NCBI GenBank assembly: GCA_020636955.1 | Contig: JACJWY010000005.1 | Coordinates: 1-64,000, forward strand | Source of the DNA: Thermoleophilales bacterium | GTDB lineage: Bacteria; Actinomycetota; Thermoleophilia; Solirubrobacterales; 70-9 | Direction of reading: 5' to 3' | Length of the DNA: 64,000 nucleotides | Shown here: positions 8,529 through 19,581 of the stretch, piece by piece | How the letters are laid out: every line of letters starts with the position of its first letter | Numbering within the stretch: position 1 is the first letter of the stretch | Notes under the pieces: model-generated | Databases searched by the model: none | Told to the model about the DNA's origin: nothing | What the model saw: only the letters and a program-made list of their open reading frames with translations | Translations under genes and position numbers: made by a program

Positions 8529-8798
8529 ATGGATCCCAGTTCCATCGTGCCCCTCGCCGAAGTAACCGGCGATGTCACCGACGCCGGCAAGGCGATCGCC
8601 CTGGGCGTAGGCGCCGGACTCGGCTCGATTGGTGCCGGCATCGGCATCGGCTTCATCTTCGGCAAGGAAATCGAGTCGGTTGCCCGCCAGCCCGAACTCG
8701 CTTCCGAGCTTCAGTCGATCCGTTGGCTCGGCTTCGCTCTGACCGAGGCCGTCGCCTTCTACACCTTCATCTTCGCGCTGATCGCGTTCTTCCTCTAG
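8529..8798 (+). CDS. atpE: F-type ATP synthase subunit c
   Basis: Proteolipid of the rotor ring, 89 residues, forming a helical hairpin. Helix 1 carries the glycine-rich GAGLGSIGAGIGIGF, the polar loop is ARQPE, and helix 2 carries the ion-binding glutamate E73 in GFALTEAVAFY. The Gln in helix 1 and the Ser/Thr next to the glutamate that mark Na+-binding rings are absent, so proton coupling is expected. A good AAGGAG Shine-Dalgarno precedes the start. Confidence 0.96.
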   Translation: MDPSSIVPLAEVTGDVTDAGKAIALGVGAGLGSIGAGIGIGFIFGKEIESVARQPELASELQSIRWLGFALTEAVAFYTFIFALIAFFL

Positions 8799-8805
8799 GC
8801 CGACC

Positions 8806-9396
8806 GTGGAGCCTGTTCTCTCACATATCGCGACCGTGCTGCCGCTGGCAGCCGAAGCGGCCGAGGAAGAGGGCGGCAGCTTCCTGGTGACGCCAGGTCT
8901 GGGTCTGATGATCTGGACCCTGGTGCTCTTCGGTTTCACCTTCTGGGTGCTGAAAAAGTTCGCCTTTCCGCTGATCGGCGAAGCGCTCGACAAGCGTGCG
9001 GCGACGATTCGCGAAAGCATCGAGGCGGCCGAGAGGCAGAAGGAAGAGTCCGATCAGCTGCTGGCCGATTACCGCCAGCGCCTGACCGAGGCTCGCGAGC
9101 AGGCCGACGAGATCATGGCCAAGGCCCGCAAGACCGCCGAAACCACCAAGACCGAAGCGACCGTTGAAGGTCAGACCAAGCGTGATGAGCTGGTCGAGGC
9201 CGCACGCAAGGACATCGAGGCCGAGAAGTCCAAGGCCCTGGATGACATCCGCAAGGAAGTCGCCAACCTGACCGTGCTCGCGACCGAACGGGTCACCCGT
9301 AAGTCGCTCGACGACGCCGCCCACAAGGAGCTGGTCGAGGATGCCCTGCGTGAGGTCGACTTTTCGGCTCTGGCCGGCGAGGACCGGAACAACTGA
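8806..9396 (+). CDS. atpF: F-type ATP synthase subunit b
   Basis: Peripheral stalk subunit of 196 residues starting with GTG only 7 nt after atpE. An N-terminal stretch of about 35 residues precedes a single membrane helix (LMIWTLVLFGFTFWVLKKF), followed by a long charged coiled coil rich in E, K, R and A. The pre-helix segment contains AAEAAEEEGG and may be an extended periplasmic tail. The stop overlaps the atpH start by 1 nt. Confidence 0.93.
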   Translation: MEPVLSHIATVLPLAAEAAEEEGGSFLVTPGLGLMIWTLVLFGFTFWVLKKFAFPLIGEALDKRAATIRESIEAAERQKEESDQLLADYRQRLTEAREQADEIMAKARKTAETTKTEATVEGQTKRDELVEAARKDIEAEKSKALDDIRKEVANLTVLATERVTRKSLDDAAHKELVEDALREVDFSALAGEDRNN

Positions 9397-9929
9397 TGGA
9401 AGAACTGGCTCGGGTATATGCCGAGTCCCTCTTTGGCGTTGCCAAGGAGAAGGGCGATCTGGACGAGGTGCAGGCCCAGCTTGCCCAGTTCACCGATGCC
9501 CTGGAAGGAAACCGCGAACTGGCGGTCTTCTTCTTCAGCCCGTACTTCTCCTCGAAGGAGAAACTCGACGGCTTGGCCAAAGCCGTCGAAGCGGCTAACC
9601 CGGAGTTCCTCAATTTCCTTGAGCTGCTCATCGAAAAGCACCGGATGCCGGCGATTTTCCGCATCCGCAAGAACTTCGATGACCTCTGGAAGAAGGAAAA
9701 CGACCGCATAGAAGTGACCGTGACCAGCGCCATAGAGCTGGACCCGTCGGTCGCCCAGGAAGTAGCCGGAGCGGTTGAAAAGCAGACCGGCAAGAAGGTA
9801 GACCTGACCAGCCGCGTCGATGATTCGATCATCGGCGGGCTCGTACTTCAGGTCGGGAACATGGTTCTCGACAGCAGCATTCGCAACAACCTGGAGAAAC
9901 TCCGCCAGAGCGTGGCTCAGGCGGGCTAA
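9396..9929 (+). CDS. atpH: F-type ATP synthase subunit delta
   Basis: Peripheral stalk OSCP/delta subunit of 177 residues that links the top of F1 to subunit b. It begins MEELARVYAESLFGVAKEKG, the family N-terminus, and ends with the domain DSIIGGLVLQVGNMVLDSSIRNNLEKLRQ. Unlike mycobacteria, where delta is fused to a b-like part, this is a stand-alone delta. GGAGG (9930-9934) precedes atpA. Confidence 0.94.
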   Translation: MEELARVYAESLFGVAKEKGDLDEVQAQLAQFTDALEGNRELAVFFFSPYFSSKEKLDGLAKAVEAANPEFLNFLELLIEKHRMPAIFRIRKNFDDLWKKENDRIEVTVTSAIELDPSVAQEVAGAVEKQTGKKVDLTSRVDDSIIGGLVLQVGNMVLDSSIRNNLEKLRQSVAQAG

Positions 9930-9946
9930 GGAGGATTTAGACCGAG

Positions 9947-11590
<1,644 letters not shown>

Positions 11591-11621
11591 GAGCCGAATC
11601 CCAAGCAACCCGAACTAGAGC

Positions 11622-12542
11622 ATGGCCAACCGCAAAGAAGTCACAAACCAGATCAACAGCGTCAAGAACATTCGCCAGATCACCCGGGCGATGGAGATGG
11701 TTGCTGCTGCCCGGTTGCGGCGGGCGGAAATGCGGATCGCCAGCATGCGGCCCTATGCGCAGTCCCTGCGCCGGCTCACCCGCCGGGCCGCGGCGCAGTC
11801 CGGGAATCTGAACCAGGTGCCGATCCTCGCCCAGCGCGAGGATGTGAAGCGCGTGGCCCTGCTCCTGGTCACGGGTGACCGCGGGCTGGCCGGCGCCTTC
11901 AACGCCAACATCCTTCGTGACGGCCTCCACCGCCGTGACGAGATCAAGGCCGAAGGCGCGGAAGTCACCTTCTTCGCGGTCGGCCGACGTGGCGACGGAG
12001 CCCTCACCTTCCGCAACCTGGAAGTGAAGGAGGCGTGGACCGGTTTCACTGACCGTCCCGCCTTCTCCGATGCCCGTGACATCGGCGAGACTCTCGCCTC
12101 GGGATACGTGGATGGAGACTTCGACCGGGTCGAGGTGATCTACAACCGTTACGTCTCGCCGCTCACCCAGCACGTCTACCAGCAGACCATGCTTCCCGTT
12201 CAGGAAGCGCATGTGGTCGGCGAAGGAGCAGAGGATGAGGCCGGGGTGGAGCCGGAGGGCGAACTGGCCGACGCTCACGCCCGGGCTTCCTGGGAGTACG
12301 AGCCCGAACCGGAAGAACTGCTCTCAACGCTCGTCCCCGAATACTTGAACACATCGCTTTACCGCATCCTGCTCGAGTCGGCAGCTTCCGAACTCGGCGC
12401 CCGGATGACGGCCATGCGCAGCGCGGCCGAAAACGCGGAAACCATGATCGACGACCTGACCCTGGAAATGAACCGTGTCCGTCAGGCCGAAATCACGCAG
12501 GAAATTCTGGAAGTCGTAGGCGGCGCGGAGGCGCTCGGCTAA
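11622..12542 (+). CDS. atpG: F-type ATP synthase subunit gamma
   Basis: Central rotor shaft of F1, 306 residues. The N-terminal coiled-coil helix begins MANRKEVTNQINSVKNIRQI with TRAMEMVAAARLRRAE, and the C-terminal helix ends SAAENAETMIDDLTLEMNRV. The core has VTGDRGLAGAFNANILR. An acidic insert around residues 203-232 (GAEDEAGVEPEGELADAHA and following) is longer than in Escherichia coli. It lies between atpA and atpD in the standard order. Confidence 0.95.
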   Translation: MANRKEVTNQINSVKNIRQITRAMEMVAAARLRRAEMRIASMRPYAQSLRRLTRRAAAQSGNLNQVPILAQREDVKRVALLLVTGDRGLAGAFNANILRDGLHRRDEIKAEGAEVTFFAVGRRGDGALTFRNLEVKEAWTGFTDRPAFSDARDIGETLASGYVDGDFDRVEVIYNRYVSPLTQHVYQQTMLPVQEAHVVGEGAEDEAGVEPEGELADAHARASWEYEPEPEELLSTLVPEYLNTSLYRILLESAASELGARMTAMRSAAENAETMIDDLTLEMNRVRQAEITQEILEVVGGAEALG

Positions 12543-12576
12543 GCGACGTCACCGACTGAAACTGGAAACTGGAGAT

Positions 12577-14007
<1,431 letters not shown>

Positions 14008-14011
14008 GAAG

Positions 14012-14425
14012 TTGGCCGGCGAGAACACATTCACGGTTGAGGTCCTCACCCCCGAGGGCGAGGTCTATAGCGGCGAGGTGGTCCAGCTCTCGACCCGTAC
14101 CGTCACCGGCGAGATCGGCATCCTGGCCCGCCATGTGCCGATCCTGGCTGCCCTGAAGCCGCACCGGCTCCGGCTTAAGCTCTCTGACTCCGAGGAGAAG
14201 GAGTGGGCTCAGTCCCACGGCATGCTCCAGGTTTTCGCCAATCATGCGCAGGTCCTCCTCCAGGAAGCTATCGAGCCGGACAACCTCGATGTGGCGGCAC
14301 TGGAAGAGGAAAAGAAGGACGCCGAGGGTCGCCTCGCCGACGAATCCTCGGGCGAAGCCGCCCGCGAAGTCGCCGAGCGCGACCTCGAGCGCGTAGAAGC
14401 CTTCCTCGAAATAGCCAACGCGTAG
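14012..14425 (+). CDS. atpC: F-type ATP synthase subunit epsilon
   Basis: Central-stalk subunit that can inhibit ATP hydrolysis, 137 residues. The N-terminal beta sandwich reads FTVEVLTPEGEVYSGEVVQL and GEIGILARHVPILAALKP. A C-terminal helical hairpin follows (LDVAALEEEKKDAEGRLADE, then AAREVAERDLERVEAFLEIA). The start is TTG at 14012, 4 nt after the atpD stop, with TAGGAAG immediately before it, so translation probably depends on coupling to atpD. Confidence 0.93.
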   Translation: MAGENTFTVEVLTPEGEVYSGEVVQLSTRTVTGEIGILARHVPILAALKPHRLRLKLSDSEEKEWAQSHGMLQVFANHAQVLLQEAIEPDNLDVAALEEEKKDAEGRLADESSGEAAREVAERDLERVEAFLEIANA

Positions 14426-14685
14426 TAGCCCGGGCGGCGCCAGGAGCCTCCTGCGGGCGCCGTGGCTTCGTCAACGCCCGGAAACGGCCGCTCAAGTACC
14501 TGAGTACGATCGCGCCATTTCCGGGCTTATTCCTCGCCAGCCACCCGCAGGAGCGCCCCGTGCACGACCCGCTCGGGTGTTGTGGTGTCTCGGATGTCGG
14601 TGATGGGGGTCGCAGGGGTTGGTTCGATGCGAAGCGTTGTCGAAGCGAAGCCTTGGGTTGACCCGTAGACCGGTCGGGATGAGGT

Positions 14686-14730
14686 GGTGCCGCAGGTTTG
14701 TGACCTCTGGGGTAGTAAACCTGCGGCACC
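14686..14730. repeat. Module B hairpin, copy 1
   Basis: Arms GGTGCCGCAGGTTT (14686-14699) and AAACCTGCGGCACC (14717-14730) are perfect complements around a 17-nt loop. The same stem recurs at 33457-33503 and 27308-27352. No T-tract follows on either side, so a simple intrinsic terminator is not clearly indicated. Confidence 0.85.
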
Positions 14731-14796
14731 TTTGTCCCGGATCCGGGGCCGCGGGTCCGGGGTCGCGTAGCAGGGTCGCGGAGCAGGGCTGGTGTA

Positions 14797-14889
14797 GCCG
14801 TGGGGGTTGGTCATGCGTCCCCGGGGAACTTCCCGCGGACGAGCGCAGCGAGTCCAAGGGCCCCGGGGACGCATGCCAACCCCTACGGC
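14797..14889. repeat. Module D long hairpin, copy 1
   Basis: The 5' arm (14797-14826, with key blocks GGGGTTGG and CATGCGTCCCCGGGG) pairs with the 3' arm (14861-14889, CCCCGGGGACGCATG and CCAACCCC) with one bulged T and one mismatch. The 34-nt loop contains GACGAGCGCAGCGAGTCC. Copy 3 at 59227-59319 keeps the same pairing. Confidence 0.85.
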
Positions 14890-14990
14890 GTGACCACCGA
14901 GTCCGGCGGCGTGACCAAGAGACTCCGGTGCGTGACCGACAGGCCGTGTGGCGTGACCACCAACCACCGAGGCCGGACCACCAGACCCCT
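14886..14990. repeat. 21-bp-period array, copy 1
   Basis: CGTGACC-like cores start at 14889, 14910, 14931, 14952 and (as CCGGACC) 14973, each exactly 21 bp apart. The most complete unit is CGGCGTGACCACC, followed by about 8 variable bases. A 21-bp step is two helical turns, so the cores face the same side of the DNA. Confidence 0.85.
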
Positions 14991-15008
14991 CGACACTGGC
15001 TTCGCAGA

Positions 15009-15014
15009 TACCCT
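15009..15014 (+). promoter_or_regulatory. -10 box for the M20 peptidase gene (leaderless type)
   Basis: TACCCT, then 6 nt (TCCCTG), then the ATG at 15021. It begins about 20 nt after the end of the repeat array. Confidence 0.45.
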
Positions 15015-15020
15015 TCCCTG

Positions 15021-16154
15021 ATGGACGAACTCCTCGCCCTGTCCGAGCAGTTGATCGGTTATGACACCTCGTCGGAAGACGGGGTGCATGAGGCTGCCGG
15101 ATTCATCAAGGGGTGGCTTGACAGCCGGGGCGTGGAGACCGAACAGGGAGTCTGCCGAGGCCTTCCGGTAATTACCGCCACCCACGGCAGCGAAAGCGGC
15201 CCGACCGTGATTCTGCACGGTCACATCGATGTGGTCCCGGCCGAGCCGGGCCAGTTCGAGGCGCGAATCGAGGGTGACCGGTTGATCGGCCGTGGCGCCT
15301 ATGACATGAAAGCTGCTCTGGCGGCGATGATGCTGGCGCTGCCAACCGATGATGCGCCGCTGCCGGGCATCCGGGTGGTGCTCGGAATCGTTTCCGACGA
15401 GGAATCCGAGGAAGCCGAGAACCGGGGAAGCAATTATCTGGTGCGGGGTCCGGACGAACCGGATCAAGACGGTCTCAGTGGCGGCTTGGGATTAACCGGG
15501 GACTTCGCGATCACCGGCGAGCCAACCGACATGCATGTCGGGGTCGCGGCCAAGGGCGTGCTGGCTCTGCGCCTGACCGTGGCCGGGCGCGCCGCCCATG
15601 GTTCGACACCCTGGCTGGGTGAAAACGCTGTCCTGCGAGCGGTTGATCTCTTCCGGGGGGTCGAATCACTACCCTTTGCGAGAGAAAGCTCCGAGCTCTT
15701 CGATCGCCCTTCGATAAATCTCGGCCGGATTTGGGGTGGCGACGCGCTCAACAAGGTTCCCGACTCATGCGCGATAGACGTGGACATACGCTACCTGCCA
15801 CACCAGGACCCGGAGCTGATCCGGGAACAGATTGCGGGGCTCGGACCGGCCTCGCTGGAAACGATCATCGAGCTGCCTCCGGTCAGCGGCGGCGGGACGG
15901 ATTCACCCTGGATCAAGGCGCTGATCGGGGCGAGCTCCGAGCATCATGCGGGGCCTTCACTTTCGGTCGGCAGGGACGGTGCCTCGGACGCGCTTTCGTT
16001 CATCCGGGCGGGGGTCCCGGCGGTGGAATTCGGGCCGGTCGGGGCCGGCCACCACGGGCCGGAAGAATGGGTGTCGGTCGAGTCGCTTCTCGCCTACCGT
16101 TCATCGTTGAGAGATTTCCTCGAGCGGGCGTCAGGTTTCCAGGGAGGGGGGTGA
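15021..16154 (+). CDS. M20 family metallopeptidase (ArgE/DapE-like deacylase)
   Basis: Zinc-dependent amidohydrolase/peptidase of 377 residues. Metal and catalytic motifs: VILHGHIDVVP (first His and Asp), GRGAYDMKAALAAM (bridging Asp), SDEESEEAENRGS (catalytic Glu pair), FAITGEPTD, and EFGPVGAGHHGPEEW (C-terminal His). The dimerisation domain lies around GVAAKGVLALRLTVAGRAAH. DapE, ArgE and dipeptidase activities cannot be separated by eye. The open frame continues upstream through the intergenic repeat, but I reject that extension: the ATG at 15021 has a -10 box at the right distance and begins the homologous region. Confidence 0.87.
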   Translation: MDELLALSEQLIGYDTSSEDGVHEAAGFIKGWLDSRGVETEQGVCRGLPVITATHGSESGPTVILHGHIDVVPAEPGQFEARIEGDRLIGRGAYDMKAALAAMMLALPTDDAPLPGIRVVLGIVSDEESEEAENRGSNYLVRGPDEPDQDGLSGGLGLTGDFAITGEPTDMHVGVAAKGVLALRLTVAGRAAHGSTPWLGENAVLRAVDLFRGVESLPFARESSELFDRPSINLGRIWGGDALNKVPDSCAIDVDIRYLPHQDPELIREQIAGLGPASLETIIELPPVSGGGTDSPWIKALIGASSEHHAGPSLSVGRDGASDALSFIRAGVPAVEFGPVGAGHHGPEEWVSVESLLAYRSSLRDFLERASGFQGGG

Positions 16155-16158
16155 ATCG

Positions 16159-18264
16159 GTGAACGAGGAACGCGACAATTCCGAAGAGGAAGAAGGTCTC
16201 CCTTCCGAAGAGGCCGAATTTCCCCCCGCCGAACCCGGCCCCGGGAGTCCCCCCGAGCCGGAATCGGGGCCGCCGACCGAGGAACTCTTCGCCTTCGAGG
16301 CGAGGGTCGAGGAAGGCGAAGTTCCCGATCTCGACCCGGTTTTCCGGGCAGCCCTCCTGGAAAGCTCGGAGAGCATGGTTCCCGTGGAACCGGCCAGCCC
16401 TCCAGATGGGGAAGCTGGAGGAGGTGCCACACCCCAGCCGCCCACTGGCGAGGAGACGCTTACCGGCGAAGAAAGCCTGACCGGCGAGGAACCGGCGACC
16501 GCCGACGGACCGGTCACCGGAGACGGACCGGTTACCGGCGAGGAACCGGTCACCGGAACCGCGGAATCGGAGATTCCGACCGGCGCCGGAATAACCTCCG
16601 AGCAGACGGCTGTTCTCCAGGCGGAAGCCCGGACCGAGGTTCACGAGGCGATCGACTATTCGCGTCGTACCGGGAACGTCTGGGATCCTCCGCGGCCGCC
16701 GGTCGACGGGGATTTTGACCAGCCCGCCAAACGTCGCCACTACTGGTGGCGTTTCCTCCTTGCCGTGTTCCTGATCGTCGGTTCCTTCGCGACGGCCACC
16801 CAGGCCTCGGTGATGCATTTCGTCAATGACGTGACCAGCCAGATCGGGGGCAAGAAGGGAATCAAACTGCCGCCGTATGCGCTGGCCGATGCCGACGGAC
16901 CGCAGACCATCCTGATCATCGGATCCGACGTGCGAACCGGCGGCGGCGACACGGCCGGCGATCCCGGGCGTTCAGACACCGCGATGCTGGTGCGGCTGGA
17001 CCCCGACACCGATCAGATCGCGATGCTTTCGATACCGCGCGATCTCTACACGGACATTCCCGGCGTCGGTTACGACAAGTTCAACGCCGCCTACAGCTAC
17101 GGTGGCCCCAAACTGACCTTGAAGACCATCAAGTCACTGACCGGTCTCGACGTAAACCACGTGGTCAACATCGATTTCCAGGGTTTTGCCGACGTGATCG
17201 ACGCGATCGGCTGCGTCTACGTGGACGTCGACCGGCACTACTTCAACGACAACGCGGGCCTCTCGGTGTCGGAGCAGTACGCGACGATCGATATCGAGGC
17301 CGGGTACCAGAAGCTCTGCGGTGCCGATGCCCTCGAATTCGCCAGATACCGGCACACCGACTCGGACCTGGTCCGGGCCGCACGTCAACAGGATCTGATC
17401 GGCGAGGTCCGCAATCGACTCACTCTGAGCGAGGTGTGGGGTCGCCGCGACGAGCTCCTGAAGGCCTTCACCGACAACACCTCTACCGACATCGACGACA
17501 GCAAGCAGATCTTCCAGCTCCTGGCGCTGCTCTTCGATTCCCGGGGCGCGGCCGTGACCGAAGTGTCCTTCCCGTCGACCTTCACCATGCGCGACGGAAT
17601 CTCCTATGTCGAGGCGACCCCGGACGAGATTCAGTCCGCGGTCAACAAGTTCCTCGGCTTCGAAGACCAGGCTGGTCCGGTCGGAAGGCTCGATGAAGGC
17701 GCGCAGAGCGCCGCGGATAAGAAGAAAGAGAAGAAGGCCGCCGAGGACCGTCAAAAGGCACTCGAAAAATCGACCTCGGAGATTCCCAACAAGAACAACG
17801 ACGACCTGGTCGACGATTCCAGCGCCGGTCTGTCACAAGCCCAGGAGCTGGACAGCCAGATCACCCGCCGCGATTTCCCGGTCTACTACCCGAAGCGACT
17901 GCCCTCGGGTGCCGAGTACGAGACCGACCAGAGCCGCGTTTACCACACGCGCGACCCTGACAAGAACGTTTACGGCGCCTTCCGCATGGTCATGACGGTT
18001 CCGGAAGACGACGGTACCCATTACATCGGGCTGCAAGGTTTGCGGGGCTGGACCGACCCGCCCATCCTTGACGCACCGCATGACGAAGTCGAGATGGACG
18101 ACCGCGAGTTCCAGGTCTACCCGGAAGGGGACCGGATCAAGCTGGTCTCCTGGACCGACGGGGACTGCGTCTACTGGATTTCGAATTCGCTGCTGCTCGG
18201 CATTGACAACAACCAGATGCTCGGGATGGCAAGGTCCACCCGGGCTTTCACCCCCAACAAGTGA
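16159..18264 (+). CDS. LytR-CpsA-Psr (LCP) family membrane protein
   Basis: Probable phosphotransferase attaching lipid-linked glycans to the cell wall. Length 701 residues: an acidic, Pro/Glu-rich cytosolic N-terminus (1-190) containing repeats around TGEE and VTGDGPVTGEEPVTG (about residues 95-135); one membrane segment (FLLAVFLIVGSFATATQ, near 200-216); an extracytoplasmic LCP domain from about 250 (TILIIGSDVR, GRSDTAMLVRLD, LSIPRDLYTDIPG, VNIDFQGFADVIDAIG, EFARYRHTDSDLVRAARQQ); a linker rich in K and E near 510-540; and a C-terminal extracytoplasmic domain with no family I can name. It starts with GTG and overlaps the next gene by 4 nt, linking it to sugar-nucleotide synthesis. Confidence 0.88.
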   Translation: MNEERDNSEEEEGLPSEEAEFPPAEPGPGSPPEPESGPPTEELFAFEARVEEGEVPDLDPVFRAALLESSESMVPVEPASPPDGEAGGGATPQPPTGEETLTGEESLTGEEPATADGPVTGDGPVTGEEPVTGTAESEIPTGAGITSEQTAVLQAEARTEVHEAIDYSRRTGNVWDPPRPPVDGDFDQPAKRRHYWWRFLLAVFLIVGSFATATQASVMHFVNDVTSQIGGKKGIKLPPYALADADGPQTILIIGSDVRTGGGDTAGDPGRSDTAMLVRLDPDTDQIAMLSIPRDLYTDIPGVGYDKFNAAYSYGGPKLTLKTIKSLTGLDVNHVVNIDFQGFADVIDAIGCVYVDVDRHYFNDNAGLSVSEQYATIDIEAGYQKLCGADALEFARYRHTDSDLVRAARQQDLIGEVRNRLTLSEVWGRRDELLKAFTDNTSTDIDDSKQIFQLLALLFDSRGAAVTEVSFPSTFTMRDGISYVEATPDEIQSAVNKFLGFEDQAGPVGRLDEGAQSAADKKKEKKAAEDRQKALEKSTSEIPNKNNDDLVDDSSAGLSQAQELDSQITRRDFPVYYPKRLPSGAEYETDQSRVYHTRDPDKNVYGAFRMVMTVPEDDGTHYIGLQGLRGWTDPPILDAPHDEVEMDDREFQVYPEGDRIKLVSWTDGDCVYWISNSLLLGIDNNQMLGMARSTRAFTPNK

Positions 18265-19562
18265 GTGAAATGAATTCAATAGAAAAGGCGCCGATCGGCG
18301 TCATCGGGGTCGGCTGGGTCGGTCTCGTAACCGCCGCCTGTTTTGCCGAACTCGGCCACCAGGTGATAGCCCGCGATGTGGTTCAGGAAAAGGTCGATTC
18401 GCTGAGCCGGGGAGAGCTGGCGATCCACGAGCCCGGACTGGCGGAACTGATCGGGAAGAACAAGGACCGGCTCACCTTCACCACCGACATGGACGAGTTG
18501 CTCTCGAACGCCCGGCTGCTCTTCGTCTGCGTCGACACTCCCCCGACATATTCCGGAGATGCCGATCTGTCTCGGGTCCGTTCTGTAGTGGCGGACCTGA
18601 GGGAAGACGGTGATCACGTCCTGATCATGAAGAGCACTGTGCCCGCCGGAACCGGTGCCTCGATCCGGCGCGAGCTGCCGGGCCTCGCCTACGTGTCCTG
18701 CCCTGAGTTCCTGAAGGAAGGCACCGCGGTCAAGGATTTCCTCAACCCCGACCGGGTCGTGATCGGCTCCGAACCCGAAGACGCGGAAGCTGCGGAAGAG
18801 GTGGCCGATCTCTACCGGCCCCTCGGCGGCGAATTCGTGATGACCGACACCTCCAGTGCAGAGATGATCAAACTCGCCTCCAACGCCTATCTGGCGACCC
18901 GGATTTCGTTCATCAACGAGATCGCCAACGTCTGCGAGGAAGTCGGAGCGGACGTGGGAGAGGTCGCCCGGGGGATGGGCCTGGACGAGCGGATCGGCCC
19001 TCATTTCCTGCGACCCGGGATCGGCTTCGGTGGATCCTGCTTCCCCAAAGACGTCAATGCTCTGAAATTACTTGCCGGTAACTCGGGGTACCACTTCCAG
19101 CTGCTGAACTCCGTCATCGAAGTCAATGAACTTCAGAAGCGACGCGTGGTGAGCAAGCTGACAAAAAACCTCGGATCCCTGGTCGGCAAGCGAATTACCC
19201 TTCTGGGCCTGGCTTTCAAGCCGGATACGGACGACATGAGGGAAGCGTCGAGCCTCGTTTTGTCCGCTCGTCTAAGAGGCGAGGGTGCCGAAGTTGTTGC
19301 ATATGACCCTGTGGCAATGAGTAATGCAAGGAGTCTCCTTCCGGGAGTAGAAATGAGTGACACAGCCCAGGAGGCCCTTGCAGATTCAGACGCGGCGGTG
19401 CTGGTCACCGAGTGGTCGGAATTCAAGGAGATCGATTGGGCCGAGGCGGCCGATCGGATGCGGAGGCCATTGCTTATAGACGGACGAAATTTCCTTGACG
19501 CCGACGAAGTCCGCTCTGCCGGATTCCTCTACGAAGGAATAGGCAAGGCAGGCGACCGGTGA
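18261..19562 (+). CDS. UDP-glucose/GDP-mannose dehydrogenase family protein
   Basis: NAD-dependent four-electron oxidation of a nucleotide sugar to its uronate. Length 433 residues. The Rossmann motif is GVIGVGWVGLVTAACFAELG at the N-terminus, KSTVPAGTG and PEFLKEGTAVKDFLNPDRVV mark the first domain, and the catalytic cysteine is about C260 in GFGGSCFPKDVNAL. The C-terminal UDP-binding domain has LLGLAFKPDTDDMREASSL. A GTG at 18261 overlaps the LCP stop; an ATG at 18270 is an alternative start. UDP-glucose 6-dehydrogenase is most likely, but the substrate is not proven. Confidence 0.92.
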   Translation: MSEMNSIEKAPIGVIGVGWVGLVTAACFAELGHQVIARDVVQEKVDSLSRGELAIHEPGLAELIGKNKDRLTFTTDMDELLSNARLLFVCVDTPPTYSGDADLSRVRSVVADLREDGDHVLIMKSTVPAGTGASIRRELPGLAYVSCPEFLKEGTAVKDFLNPDRVVIGSEPEDAEAAEEVADLYRPLGGEFVMTDTSSAEMIKLASNAYLATRISFINEIANVCEEVGADVGEVARGMGLDERIGPHFLRPGIGFGGSCFPKDVNALKLLAGNSGYHFQLLNSVIEVNELQKRRVVSKLTKNLGSLVGKRITLLGLAFKPDTDDMREASSLVLSARLRGEGAEVVAYDPVAMSNARSLLPGVEMSDTAQEALADSDAAVLVTEWSEFKEIDWAEAADRMRRPLLIDGRNFLDADEVRSAGFLYEGIGKAGDR

Positions 19563-19581
19563 TGAAAGCAGGTAAGACAGA

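Larger units (their letters stand above)
14459..14999 (+). repeat. Composite intergenic repeat, copy 1 (full length)
   Basis: Non-coding block filling most of the 595-nt gap between atpC and the M20 peptidase. In order: GTACCTGAGTACG box (14496-14508), a diverged segment shared with copy 2, a 14-bp perfect hairpin (14686-14730), CCCGGATCCGGG palindrome (about 14737-14748), a hairpin with arms of about 30 nt (14797-14889), and a 21-bp-period array (14886-14990). The same modules recur in the same order at 33249-33690 and, truncated, at 59175-59361. Open frames across it differ between copies mainly by amino-acid-changing substitutions, which argues against coding. Confidence 0.85.

Noticed and set aside
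7449..9020. 523-residue antisense frame over atpI-atpB-atpE
   Set aside because: It lies opposite unambiguous ATP synthase genes and is rich in Gly/Glu/Asp of the shadow type.
14527..14967. Antisense open frame across repeat copy 1, similar to antisense frames in copies 2 and 3 (shared peptide RGRMTNPHGYT)
   Set aside because: Differences between copies mostly change the amino acid (for example R/H, C/S, P/T, E/G, S/N), the frame relation breaks in copy 2, and there is no start signal. The similarity follows from DNA repeat conservation.
14886..14990. CRISPR array
   Set aside because: The 21-bp period has a 9-13 bp conserved core and no true repeat-spacer structure of 23-50 bp, and there are no cas genes.
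14619..15020. N-terminal extension of the M20 peptidase through the repeat
   Set aside because: The extension is repeat-derived, and a TACCCT box sits 6 nt before the ATG at 15021, where family homology begins.
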